Both the position numbers and the translations under genes were made by a program. Below, one piece after another: positions 33,092 through 41,266 of a DNA stretch of 64,000 nt. This DNA comes from Desnuesiella massiliensis. Its GTDB lineage: Bacteria; Bacillota; Clostridia; Clostridiales; Clostridiaceae. The stretch's first letter is position 1. Each line of letters starts with the position of its first letter. A model generated the notes under the pieces. The model searched no databases. It was not told the DNA's origin and was given only the letters and a program-made list of their open reading frames with translations. The DNA lies in NCBI RefSeq assembly GCF_001403615.1, contig NZ_LN879457.1, positions 1,116,001-1,180,000 on the forward strand, written 5' to 3'.

Positions 33092-34234
33092 TTAAGTTTT
33101 ATAATCTAAACTTAATAATATAGGAGTTAATAATGTAGTTACAATAACCACTAAAACCACAGGAGAAAATAAAGCTTCAGATAATAGACCTAAGTTAACC
33201 CCAAGATTGGTTATTATCAGAGCTATTTCTCCTCTAGATACCATACCTACTCCAATAACAAAGGAATCTTTTGATGAGTATCCACAAAGTTTTGAAGCTA
33301 AACCGCAACCAAGCATTTTTGTTAGAATTGCTACTAAAAGTAGCAGCAGAGTAAAGATTAAAAGACTTCCACCTAAACCGTCAAAATGAGTTTTTATACC
33401 TATGCTAGCAAAAAATATGGGAGAAAGCAATAGGTAAGACAAAACCCCAAGCTTCCTTTTTACTGCAAAGGCTTCACTATTAGTGGAGATTATGGTGCCT
33501 GCTAAATACGCGCCTATAATAGATGCTATTTTAAAATATCTTTCTGATATAAAGGATAAAAGCAAACAGAATATAAGAGCATAAATAGGCATTCTACTTT
33601 TATGATAATCCTTCTTACATAAAAAATTAAAAAGCTTTGATAATATCTTTATGGATAATAATGAAAATACAAGAAATAGAATTATTCTTGCGGAAATGGC
33701 TTTTACATTTACGCTATTATCTTTTAAACTAGTTATGATACTTAGAAGTATGATTCCGAGGATATCATCTATAATGCATGCTCCCATAATTGCAGTGGCA
33801 GCCTTAGTTTTAATTTTTCCTAATTCCTTAAGAGTTTCTGCTGTTATGCTTACAGAGGTAGAGGTTAAAACTACTCCTATAAAAAGGCTTTGCATTATAT
33901 CAAGATTAAATATATAATGGCTTAAAATAAAGCCAAGGAATAAAGGAAAAAGCACACCCAATAGAGCTATAAATAAAGAAGCCAATCCGGCTCTTTTTAA
34001 CTCATATAAATCTGTCTCTAGTCCTGCAGAAAACATAAGCATAACTACGCCCAGTTCTGAAGCCTTTATTATAAATTCAGACTGAGAAATCAGACCTAGT
34101 AAGGATGGGCCTAATATTAATCCTGCCACAAGAGCTCCAACCACATTGGTCATATGCAGGTTCTTAGTTATGTAACCTAAAAGCTTTGTACCTATAAGAA
34201 TTAAAGCTAGTTCTATAAAAAAATAAATGGACAA
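33092..34234 (-). CDS. Cation:proton antiporter, CPA2 (KefB/NapA-like) family
   Basis: A 380-residue membrane protein with about 12 spans. CPA2 features are VVGALVAGLILGPSLLG near the N-terminus, VVMLMFSAGLETDLYELK, and the paired aspartates in GACIIDDILGIILLSI that carry the ion. The cytoplasmic TrkA-N regulatory domain of full KefB/C is absent. It probably exchanges Na+ or K+ for protons. The start is TTG at 34232-34234: AGGAGG lies seven bases upstream, whereas the upstream ATG has no ribosome site. Confidence 0.87.
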   Translation of the reverse strand: MSIYFFIELALILIGTKLLGYITKNLHMTNVVGALVAGLILGPSLLGLISQSEFIIKASELGVVMLMFSAGLETDLYELKRAGLASLFIALLGVLFPLFLGFILSHYIFNLDIMQSLFIGVVLTSTSVSITAETLKELGKIKTKAATAIMGACIIDDILGIILLSIITSLKDNSVNVKAISARIILFLVFSLLSIKILSKLFNFLCKKDYHKSRMPIYALIFCLLLSFISERYFKIASIIGAYLAGTIISTNSEAFAVKRKLGVLSYLLLSPIFFASIGIKTHFDGLGGSLLIFTLLLLLVAILTKMLGCGLASKLCGYSSKDSFVIGVGMVSRGEIALIITNLGVNLGLLSEALFSPVVLVVIVTTLLTPILLSLDYKT

Positions 34235-34413
34235 AATATTTCCTCCTAAAACTTTGTACATTAATGTATATTATAAAAAAGCTTAGTTTAGGTGTCAAAG
34301 GGAATAATAACTAGTAAAAAGTGATTTATTTATATAACTTAATAGGTTGAGAGTAATTTGTAAATAAGGTAAAATTAATTAAAGTATTAAAAATATAAAG
34401 GGTAGGTAGCTGT

Positions 34414-34950
34414 ATGAAGATTGGATTAGTAAGACATTTTAAGGTAGATATTAAACCTAAAAAATACATGAATTCAGAGGAATACAATGAGTATGCTAAA
34501 TTATATAACCTATCACCGGTAATACCTAATGAGTTTTTGGCAGGGAATCATAGCTTTAAGATATGCTATTGTAGTGACTTAAGTAGAGCAGTCACTACCG
34601 CTAACACCATTTATAAGGGAAAGATAATAGTAACGGAAAAGCTAAGAGAAATACCTGTAGCAGCCAGGTTTAAGATGAAGAAGAAAGTTCATTTAAGATG
34701 GTGGGATATAACCAGCAGAATAGCTTGGGCTTTTAATCATCCTTCTCAGCCAGAGGGGAAAAAAGATACTATTAAAAGAATCAATAAATTTTTAAATGAA
34801 ATAGAAAAACTACATGAGGATAACGTACTTATTGTTTGTCATGCGGCTTTAATGTATTCTATGAAAAAAGAGTTAATAAAACGAGGATATAAGGGAGATA
34901 AATTCCTTAGAGCGAAAAATGGTACCTTATATGTCTTTGATAAAAAGTAG
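34414..34950 (+). CDS. Histidine phosphatase (phosphoglycerate-mutase-like) family protein
   Basis: A 178-residue protein starting MKIGLVRHFKVD; the catalytic His sits in the RHF version of the RHG motif. CYCSDLSRAVTTANTIY supplies the second Arg, and IVCHAALMYSMKKEL the second His. It is a small phosphatase of unknown substrate (sugar phosphate, alpha-ribazole phosphate or similar). It contains an unusual basic/aromatic insert (MKKKVHLRWWDITSRIAWAF). It is monocistronic, with its own terminator right after the stop codon. Confidence 0.82.
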   Translation: MKIGLVRHFKVDIKPKKYMNSEEYNEYAKLYNLSPVIPNEFLAGNHSFKICYCSDLSRAVTTANTIYKGKIIVTEKLREIPVAARFKMKKKVHLRWWDITSRIAWAFNHPSQPEGKKDTIKRINKFLNEIEKLHEDNVLIVCHAALMYSMKKELIKRGYKGDKFLRAKNGTLYVFDKK

Positions 34951-34981
34951 GAGCTAGATGTGCATAAAATCTAGCTCTTTT
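34951..34981 (+). terminator. Terminator of the histidine phosphatase gene
   Basis: GAGCTAGAT / ATCTAGCTC directly after the TAG stop, nine-base loop, then TTTT. Confidence 0.85.
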
Positions 34982-34993
34982 AAATTATATATA

Positions 34994-35028
34994 GACAACT
35001 TCAGCTATAAGTTTATGTATTGTTTATC
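34994..35028 (-). repeat. Deleted remnant of RNA element R2
   Basis: Read on the minus strand it begins AGATAAACAATACATAAACT and ends GCTGAAGTTGTC. It keeps the P1 region and the TGAAGTTG segment of copy A but lacks the whole central P2/P3 part. It abuts the GC-rich hairpin that follows. Confidence 0.5.
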
Positions 35029-35136
35029 TATAGGAGGAGGTGAAAAACATAGGTGTTCTTTTTCACGGGCCGCTCGTGGGGCTCCACGCGCGGTGTAGGG
35101 AAACCTATAGAACACCTTTTTTCACAGCCTCCTATA
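35029..35136. repeat. GC-rich cruciform element (MITE-like)
   Basis: A 108-base near-perfect palindrome: TATAGGAGG (35029-35037) with CCTCCTATA, GTGAAAAA with TTTTTCAC, AGGTGTTCT with AGAACACCT. The tip is GC-rich and includes CGTGG/CCACG (35075-35088). This composition is foreign to the region. It sits between convergent genes and overlaps the last base positions of the GNAT gene's 3' end, so it can terminate both ways. It may be a non-autonomous mobile element. Confidence 0.7.
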
Positions 35137-35593
35137 AATCCATGCTAAGTCTTATCATATCAGTGCATTGAATACCATTTTCGTAAATAGGCTCCTCATA
35201 ATATTTCTTAAAATAATCCTTATCTATATAGTTTATTCTAAAACCACATTTTTGATAAAGAGCTAATTGGTCAATACTAGAATTGCCAGTACCTACCTCT
35301 AGAGTCTTCGCTTTAAGCTTTCGTGATTCTTCAATGGCGTTAAATATTAACTGTTTGCCAATACCCTTGCCTTGATAGCTCTCATCTATGGAAATATTCA
35401 TAAGCTCTAGAGTAAAGGGACGAGTTTTTAGAAGTATATAAATACCTATAATAGTTCCATTAACATAAGCTCCATATATGAACCCGCTATGTACGTACTC
35501 TTTTATAGAGTCTATAGAAGGGTCCGCCTGAAGCAGTAAACTATAAGGAATTATAGACTTATCAGTTATTCTCAATATACTTATACTATTCAT
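35132..35593 (-). CDS. GNAT-family N-acetyltransferase
   Basis: A 153-residue GNAT protein. Motif A is NISIDESYQGKGIGKQLIFNA with the acetyl-CoA-binding Q-x-x-G-x-G, and KTLEVGTGNSSIDQLALYQKCGFR is the usual following strand-helix with the tyrosine-containing Y-x-K-x-G-F. It probably N-acetylates a small molecule or protein. It lies 10 bases after the ACT-domain gene and is co-transcribed with it. The ribosome site in GGGTGATTTT is modest. Confidence 0.85.
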   Translation of the reverse strand: MNSISILRITDKSIIPYSLLLQADPSIDSIKEYVHSGFIYGAYVNGTIIGIYILLKTRPFTLELMNISIDESYQGKGIGKQLIFNAIEESRKLKAKTLEVGTGNSSIDQLALYQKCGFRINYIDKDYFKKYYEEPIYENGIQCTDMIRLSMDL

Positions 35594-35602
35594 AAAATCA
35601 CC

Positions 35603-35980
35603 CTAAATAATCTCATAACCATTATTATCTAAAACTTCTAGAGCTTTATTTAAATTATCTTCTTTCAATAAAATATAATCTGTATCAAAGGTAGATAGGG
35701 CGAAAATACTTATATTAGCAGAGGCTAGTACAGAGCTAATTGAAGCTAATATACCTATTAAGGAAAAATCAAGAGGACCTTCTACCTTTAAAGCTCTCCA
35801 ATGTCCCTCAAACTTTATGTGGTTAGGAATGATATCTTCCCTACATACAATAGAAAGTTCTTCTTGTGTTTTAGTTATTGAAAAAAATTTACTATTAAAA
35901 GCCCATTGAGGAATACTATTTTTTTCATCTAATCTACAAACTCCTAAAGAATAGTTTAAAACAGATAACTTTAATTTCAT
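35603..35980 (-). CDS. ACT-domain-containing protein
   Basis: A 125-residue protein with two adjacent ACT-like modules. The second is clearest: ALKVEGPLDFSLIGILASISSVLASANISIFALSTFDTDYIL, which matches the small ACT proteins of bacteria often annotated as amino-acid-binding. It presumably senses an amino acid. It is first in a two-gene minus-strand operon with a GNAT gene. The ribosome site is AAGGAGTGAC. Not linked to any biosynthetic enzyme here. Confidence 0.82.
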   Translation of the reverse strand: MKLKLSVLNYSLGVCRLDEKNSIPQWAFNSKFFSITKTQEELSIVCREDIIPNHIKFEGHWRALKVEGPLDFSLIGILASISSVLASANISIFALSTFDTDYILLKEDNLNKALEVLDNNGYEII

Positions 35981-36165
35981 AAATAGTCACTCCTTAAATT
36001 TTTTGCATTTTATAATTATATCATTTTTCAGTATGATGTGGATGATTTTTATTGAATTTTCATTAAATATGTTTTTTTGCTAATAGTATTAAATTAAATA
36101 ATTAAAAAAATTTTTTATATAGCATAAGTAATCATTTTCAAATAGAAATTGTTTAAATTTGTTAG

Positions 36166-36194
36166 TTGACAAATTTGTTTCATCACTTTACAAT
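36166..36194 (+). promoter_or_regulatory. Sigma-A promoter of the amino-acid ABC transporter operon
   Basis: TTGACA at 36166-36171, a 17-base spacer, TACAAT at 36189-36194. The -35 box is flanked by direct repeats of AAATTTGTT, a possible regulator site. Confidence 0.8.
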
Positions 36195-36232
36195 GATAAA
36201 GTATTGAAGTGAAAATTATAGGGGGTATTACA

Positions 36233-37039
36233 ATGAAGAAAAAAACATTGGTGGCAGTAGCAATAATTCTATCCTTAGGAGTATCCATTATTTCTGGATG
36301 TACGAAAAAGGATAATGCAAAAGAGGAAAAAGGAAAAGAAAAAAAATACTTAGTATTAGGGCTTGACGATACTTTTGTTCCTATGGGTTTTAAAGATGAT
36401 AAAGGTGAAATTACTGGCTTTGATGTGGATCTCGCCAAGGAGGTAGGGAAAAGAATAGGAAAAGAAATTAAATTCCAATCTATTGATTGGTCTATGAAAG
36501 AGACAGAGTTAAACTCTAAGAATATAGATTTAATTTGGAATGGTTATACCATAACAGAAGAAAGAAGGGAGAAGGTATCATTTTCAAAACCTTATTTAGA
36601 AAATAGACAAGTTATTATAACCTTATCAAATTCATCCATAAATAAGAAAGAAGATTTAAAAGGTAAGAAGATATCAGCTCAAAGTGGCTCTAGCTCTGTA
36701 GATGCTATGAATAAAGAGCCAGATTTAGTTAAAACTTTTAATAGTGGTAAGCCAGTACTATTTGAAACTAACAATGAGGCTCTAATGGATTTAGAGGCAG
36801 GAAGAGTTGATGCAGTGGTGGCAGATGAAATTTTGGCAAGATATTATATGAAACAAAGAGGAGAGTCAAAGTATAAGGTTTTAACAGAGGATTTTGGAAA
36901 AGAGGAGTATGGTATAGGTATTAGAAAAGATGACAAAGAGTTGTTAGAAAAGGTTAATAAAGCATTAGAAGATATGAAAGAGGACGGTACATCTAAAACT
37001 ATATCTGAGAAATGGTTTGGTGAAGATATAGTTAAATAG
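36233..37039 (+). CDS. Amino-acid ABC transporter substrate-binding lipoprotein
   Basis: A 268-residue family-3 solute-binding lipoprotein; the lipobox ISGC lies near residue 23. Typical segments are DDTFVPMGFKDDKGEITGFDVDLAKEV, IDLIWNGYTITEERREKVSFSKPYL and GKKISAQSGSSSVDAM. It captures a polar amino acid outside the membrane for the permease and ATPase encoded next. ATG 36233 follows GGGGGTATTACA. The exact amino acid cannot be read off. First gene of a three-gene operon with a near-consensus promoter. Confidence 0.92.
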   Translation: MKKKTLVAVAIILSLGVSIISGCTKKDNAKEEKGKEKKYLVLGLDDTFVPMGFKDDKGEITGFDVDLAKEVGKRIGKEIKFQSIDWSMKETELNSKNIDLIWNGYTITEERREKVSFSKPYLENRQVIITLSNSSINKKEDLKGKKISAQSGSSSVDAMNKEPDLVKTFNSGKPVLFETNNEALMDLEAGRVDAVVADEILARYYMKQRGESKYKVLTEDFGKEEYGIGIRKDDKELLEKVNKALEDMKEDGTSKTISEKWFGEDIVK

Positions 37040-37066
37040 TATTGGTTTTATGGAGAGGAGATTAAT

Positions 37067-37708
37067 ATGAATTACTTAACAGGGCTTCTTCCCTCTTTGA
37101 TGGAGGGACTAATTACTACATTTAAAATATTCTTTATAACCTTATCTATTTCCTTACCCTTAGGTGTAATAGTGGCTTTAGGTAGATTATCTAAAATAAG
37201 ATTACTTAGTCTCTTCACAGGAATTTACATTTGGATAATGAGAGGTACTCCACTACTTCTTCAATTGATATTTATTTTCTTCGGACTGCCAATAATAGGA
37301 ATAACCTTTGACAGGTTTCCAGCAGCTATTATTGCGTTTGTTTTAAACTATGGTGCCTACTTCGGGGAGATATTCAGAGCAGGAATACAATCTATAGATA
37401 AAGGTCAGTACGAAGCTACAGAGGTTCTAGGTCTTTCCCATAAGCAAACTTTTTTTAGAATTATATTACCACAGATGATAAAACGAGTTTTACCGCCTAT
37501 CTCTAATGAGGTTATTACCTTAATAAAAGATACTGCTTTAGTATATGTGGTAGGATTAGATGAACTCTTAAGAGCGGCCAAAATAGCTTCTAATAGAGAT
37601 GCTTCCTTAACCCCATTGGTGGCAGTAGCGGTATTTTACTTATTGTTAACAGCAGTACTCACTGGAGTCTTCAAAAAATTAGAAGATAACTATGCGTATT
37701 ACCAATAG
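37067..37708 (+). CDS. Amino-acid ABC transporter permease
   Basis: A 213-residue HisM/GlnP-type permease with about five spans. Family motifs: YIWIMRGTPLLLQLIFIFFGLP and the EAA loop EATEVLGLSHKQTFFRIILPQ. A single permease gene implies a homodimer in the membrane. GGAGAGGAG precedes the ATG. It lies 27 bases after the binding-protein gene and 11 before the ATPase gene. Confidence 0.92.
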   Translation: MNYLTGLLPSLMEGLITTFKIFFITLSISLPLGVIVALGRLSKIRLLSLFTGIYIWIMRGTPLLLQLIFIFFGLPIIGITFDRFPAAIIAFVLNYGAYFGEIFRAGIQSIDKGQYEATEVLGLSHKQTFFRIILPQMIKRVLPPISNEVITLIKDTALVYVVGLDELLRAAKIASNRDASLTPLVAVAVFYLLLTAVLTGVFKKLEDNYAYYQ

Positions 37709-37719
37709 GAGGAGTTTTT

Positions 37720-38469
37720 ATGATACTTAAGGTTCAGGGATTAAATAAAAGTTTTAAAGGAAAGCAAGTTTTAAAGGATATAAATTTTGAAGTTAATGAG
37801 GGAGAGATCTTAGTTCTTTTGGGGCATTCAGGAGCAGGTAAAACCACTATATTGAGGTGTATAAATGGATTAGAACAGTGCGATAAAGGTACCATAGAGA
37901 TAGATGGTGAAACCCTATGTAAGGATAATGGAAATAGTATCCTATATAGCTCTGGGGAACAAAGGAAAAGCATAAGAAAAAAAATAGGCATGGTATTTCA
38001 AAGCTATAATTTATTTCCCCATATGTCTGTAATTCAAAATATAATTGAAGCTCCAATAAGTGTATTTGGAACTCCTAAAGAAGAGGCGAAAGATAAAGCC
38101 GTAGAGCTGCTAAAGCTAATGGGATTAGAGGAGAAAATAAACTCCTATCCCTTTGAATTATCAGGAGGTCAAAAACAGAGAGTTGCTATAGCAAGAGCTT
38201 GTGCATTAAATCCAAAATTAATGTGCTTTGATGAACCTACTTCGGCTTTAGATCCAGAGCTTAGAGAAGGAGTGGCAAAGATTATAGAGGAGTTGGCGAA
38301 AAATGGTATATCTGTTTTGATAATCACTCATGATATGAGCTTTGCTAGAAGAGTGGCTAAGAGAATCGCCTTTATGGAGAATGGTAAAATTTTAGAAGAG
38401 GGAAATACTGAAGAAATATTCACCAATCCTAAAGAGGAAAGTACGAGAAGGTTTATATTAGGTAATTAA
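37720..38469 (+). CDS. Amino-acid ABC transporter ATP-binding protein
   Basis: A 249-residue GlnQ/HisP-type ATPase. Walker A is LGHSGAGKTTILRCI, the Q-loop is MVFQSYNLFPHM, the signature LSGGQKQRVAIARA and Walker B LMCFDEPTSALDPEL, followed by the H-loop ITHDM. It powers uptake of the amino acid. Slightly longer than usual because of an insert near GNSILYSSGEQRKS. It ends the operon; no clear terminator separates it from the damaged LysM gene that follows 54 bases later. Confidence 0.93.
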   Translation: MILKVQGLNKSFKGKQVLKDINFEVNEGEILVLLGHSGAGKTTILRCINGLEQCDKGTIEIDGETLCKDNGNSILYSSGEQRKSIRKKIGMVFQSYNLFPHMSVIQNIIEAPISVFGTPKEEAKDKAVELLKLMGLEEKINSYPFELSGGQKQRVAIARACALNPKLMCFDEPTSALDPELREGVAKIIEELAKNGISVLIITHDMSFARRVAKRIAFMENGKILEEGNTEEIFTNPKEESTRRFILGN

Positions 38470-38523
38470 GAAATATTAAATTGTAGTGTAAGTTTTCAAT
38501 AGTTATTATACTTCAAGCTGCTT

Positions 38524-39483
38524 ATGGTTTCATCTTCAGCCTTTGCAGCAGAAATGACTACAACCTATAAAGTAGTATCAGGAGATAGCTTGTGGAAAAT
38601 ATCTAATACTTTTAAGGTTACAGTGGATCAGCTTAAAAAGTGGAATAGATTAAATGATAACACAATTTATGTTGGACAAACATTAAAGGTAGCTCCTATT
38701 CATACAGTACAAGCAGGTGAAAGCTTATGGATTATATCTAAGATGTATGGTGCAACTGTAGATAATTTAGTAAAGTTAAATAATCTTAGTTCTTCAACTA
38801 TTTATGTTGGACAAGCACTGAAGATTGAAGAAGTTATTCAATCTAACCCTCAGATAGTATCAAAGGTTGAAACTATAAACCATGTAGTAAAAAGTGGAGA
38901 TAATTTATGGACTCTTGCTCAGAAGCATAATACCACAATGGATGCTATAATGAGGTCAAATATATTAGTATCTGATATATTAATGCCAAATCAAACTATA
39001 ACAATACCAGTAAATTCGACAGAAATTGTAAAGCCAGTAGGTATTTCAATGATGAAGGCTAGAGAGAATAACAATTTTGGAGATATTTATACCTGGGAAA
39101 ATGCTATGAGGCTCTGGACTACTGAGACTCAAGGAATGTTAAAGGACTTAGAAACTGGCAAAACCTTCAATGTTAAATATTATGGAGGATCAAATCATTC
39201 AGATGTGGTTTCTCTCACACAAGGCGATACTTCTATCACAGAATCTATTTTCGGGCCTTGGTCTTGGGCTAAAAAGAGACCTATGATTCTATACTTTGAG
39301 AAAGCTGGAGTAAAGTATCAAATGGCAGTGTCTTTAACTGGTATGCCACATTCTACTACGGATATCTATGATAATGGAATGACTGGGCATATGGACCTGT
39401 ATTTTTACAATTCTGTTGGACATACTGATCCCGTAGTAGATTCAACACACCAAACAAATATATTAAAGGCTAATGGACAGTAG
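38524..39483 (+). CDS. LysM-domain protein with a damaged signal peptide (possible pseudogene)
   Basis: A 319-residue frame with three LysM repeats (KVVSGDSLWKISNTF, HTVQAGESLWIISKMY, HVVKSGDNLWTLAQKH) that bind peptidoglycan, then a 140-residue domain (FGPWSWAKKRPMILYFEKAG, GMTGHMDLYFYNSVGHTDPV) seen in clostridial LysM proteins. The frame begins VSSSAFAAE, only the end of a signal peptide. In the +1 frame just upstream lies KFSIVIILQAA, which would be the missing hydrophobic part. There is no ribosome site at ATG 38524. A one-base frameshift plus loss of the original start is the simplest reading. Confidence 0.75.
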   Translation: MVSSSAFAAEMTTTYKVVSGDSLWKISNTFKVTVDQLKKWNRLNDNTIYVGQTLKVAPIHTVQAGESLWIISKMYGATVDNLVKLNNLSSSTIYVGQALKIEEVIQSNPQIVSKVETINHVVKSGDNLWTLAQKHNTTMDAIMRSNILVSDILMPNQTITIPVNSTEIVKPVGISMMKARENNNFGDIYTWENAMRLWTTETQGMLKDLETGKTFNVKYYGGSNHSDVVSLTQGDTSITESIFGPWSWAKKRPMILYFEKAGVKYQMAVSLTGMPHSTTDIYDNGMTGHMDLYFYNSVGHTDPVVDSTHQTNILKANGQ

Positions 39484-39490
39484 TTTTTTT

Positions 39491-39653
39491 AATTCACAAT
39501 GTACAATTCACAGTGCATAATGAAGGAAATTTTTCTCCACTAGCGTTACGAAAAAATGGTGAATCTAAAAAGCTGTGGCTAATGCTTAGCCACGCTTATT
39601 TTTACTGAAAAATATAAATCATCCTTCATTGTAAATTGTGCACAGTGCATTAA
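39491..39653. repeat. Imperfect long inverted repeat around a terminator hairpin
   Basis: The arms AATTCACAATGTACAATTCA..TGAAGGA (39491-39526) and TCCTTCATTGTAAATTGTGC (39622-39641, continuing into CACAGTGCATTAA) are inverted copies with some mismatches. They enclose about 95 bases including the hairpin at 39575-39593. Words of the type AATTGTGAATTTTGCATTG also occur at 18816-18836, suggesting a dispersed family. Confidence 0.55.
39575..39602. terminator. Bidirectional terminator between LysM and SIMPL genes
   Basis: GTGGCTAA / TTAGCCAC (8 bp) with a three-base loop. T-rich sequence follows on the plus strand and CTTTTT on the minus strand. Confidence 0.8.
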
Positions 39654-39666
39654 ATAAAATATATTT

Positions 39667-40341
39667 TTAACAATAATTAAATATGGCCTCGATTCGCGCC
39701 ACAACATTAATTTGACCAGGAATAATAGGAGTGGTACTAGCTGCATAAACCTTTTCAGTTGGAATTTCTTCATTGATGCTGCTAGTGGTTAATTCTATTA
39801 TGTTAAAGGGTATTTCTTGGACTTTTACACCTAAGGTGTTTCCTATATTTATTGCTTTAGCTATGGAGTCTTTAACAGCTAGGCTTAAAGCTTTATTATA
39901 ATATAGAGTATTATTATCAATAGTAAAAATTATATTATTTACTATATTTGCGCCGGCCTTTACTGCATTATCTACAATTTCTCCAACCTTATTTAATTCC
40001 TTGGTTCTTACATTTAGTATATTGCTGACCTTATAACCTCTGAAGATTTGTTTTCCTTCAACATAGTCATAGTGAGGTTCTATGGTATAGGAAGCAGTAC
40101 TTATTTGATTTTTAGAAATGTTCATAGCATATAATTGATTTAATACAGCGTTGGATTTAATTGCATTTTCTTTCTGAGCATTTTCCAAATCTTTATCTTC
40201 TGTAACTACGCCAAGATTTATTAAAGCTAAGTTGGGTTCTGCTTTAATGTTACCTATACCATGTACTTTCATTGTAGGATTTTTAGAAGAGCTAAGTTTA
40301 ATATTATCAGAGCAGGGGATTTGAGGATAAAAATACATCAT
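39667..40341 (-). CDS. SIMPL-domain (DUF541) protein
   Basis: A 224-residue protein of the SIMPL/DUF541 family. Signature segments: VHGIGNIKAEPNLALINLGVVTED, ISTASYTIEPHYDYVEGKQIFRGYKVSNIL and VVDNAVKAGANIVNNIIFTI, then the closing INVVARIEAIF. The family has been linked to stress tolerance and to extracytoplasmic assembly, but its biochemical role is unknown. Unusually, no signal peptide is present at the N-terminus (MMYFYPQIPCSDNIKL). The start is the first of two adjacent ATGs, with AAAGGG ten bases upstream. Confidence 0.85.
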   Translation of the reverse strand: MMYFYPQIPCSDNIKLSSSKNPTMKVHGIGNIKAEPNLALINLGVVTEDKDLENAQKENAIKSNAVLNQLYAMNISKNQISTASYTIEPHYDYVEGKQIFRGYKVSNILNVRTKELNKVGEIVDNAVKAGANIVNNIIFTIDNNTLYYNKALSLAVKDSIAKAINIGNTLGVKVQEIPFNIIELTTSSINEEIPTEKVYAASTTPIIPGQINVVARIEAIFNYC

Positions 40342-40724
40342 AAAATCTATACCCTTTCATATAAAATACATATCATTTATATATATGTTTATCTTAAATA
40401 AAGATTCATTCAATATTTTTATTTTATAAGTCACTTTTTTTAGTATTGCTTTCAAAATATCTAAATAGTATTATCAATAATTCACAAAAAAATCTCCATA
40501 ATAGCATAGAAATAACAAAAATCTTAATCTAAAATTAATTCAAAATTTATGTTATCTTGCCACTGACCATTGACCTTTATAAAGTCTTTATTCCTGCCTG
40601 TAAATATGATAACAAAAGAAACTTATCACTAATTATATCATATACCTAGCATAATTTTACAGTCATATTTAAGTATATAAAAAATGGAATTTATGGTATA
40701 ATATAAGTAGGAGGTGTAGTTTTT
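40342..40724. other. Non-coding AT-rich gap
   Basis: About 380 bases between divergent genes. It holds the promoters of both; TATAAT at 40697-40702, shortly before the ribosome site AGGAGGTG, is the likely -10 box of the plus-strand gene. The word CCACTGACCATTGACC around 40560 looks like degraded repeat. No RNA family or ORF is recognised. Confidence 0.5.
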
Positions 40725-41045
40725 ATGAAAGGGTTTTTAAATAGGTTTTTAACTGATTTTAGATTTGTAGAAGACAAATCATCTTTAAACCAATATGTAG
40801 AGGATAGAGTCAATATAGTCAATAGGATCTCTACCAGCTTTAAAAAGGGGTGTAAGCTTACAGCTGTAGGCATAATATCCATCCTTCTTCTTACAGGGGC
40901 TTTTGAACTCTTTAATGCTATAAATCCAGAAGGAACCCTTAGAACAATATTATTTTTGTGCATAGCTATATTAGTTATTTCATCAGTTACTTTGTTCTTT
41001 GGAATATACAATATAATTATAGCTTTGCTGTTTAAAAATAAGTGA
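40725..41045 (+). CDS. Small membrane protein with two spans, unknown function
   Basis: A 106-residue protein. The first 40 residues are charged (FLTDFRFVEDKSSLNQYVEDRV), then come two hydrophobic spans (about 47-66 and 76-101). The ribosome site AGGAGGTG and a -10 box upstream support expression. No family recognised. It is monocistronic with its own terminator. Confidence 0.75.
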   Translation: MKGFLNRFLTDFRFVEDKSSLNQYVEDRVNIVNRISTSFKKGCKLTAVGIISILLLTGAFELFNAINPEGTLRTILFLCIAILVISSVTLFFGIYNIIIALLFKNK

Positions 41046-41061
41046 CATTAATATAAATAGT

Positions 41062-41101
41062 ACACTATCAAAATTAGTTTAAGATTTTGATAGTGTTTTT
41101 T
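41062..41101 (+). terminator. Terminator of the two-span membrane protein gene
   Basis: ACACTATCAAAA / TTTTGATAGTGT (12 bp), then TTTTTTT. Confidence 0.9.
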
Positions 41102-41266
41102 TATATGAAATAAATATAAGAGACTGTTTTAGAAAAGTTTTCGTATTATAAATTGATGAAAAGTAAAATGGTGATGATTAAAACAATATTAACTAGGATA
41201 GTATATTATAGGTACATGGTGTATAATAATCCAATGTTAAAGTTTATTTTACAAAAGTAGGTGTTT

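Noticed and set aside
34951..35131. GC-rich segment considered as a tRNA gene
   Set aside because: No cloverleaf, T-arm GTTCGA-type motif or CCA end can be formed; the sequence is a simple nested palindrome.
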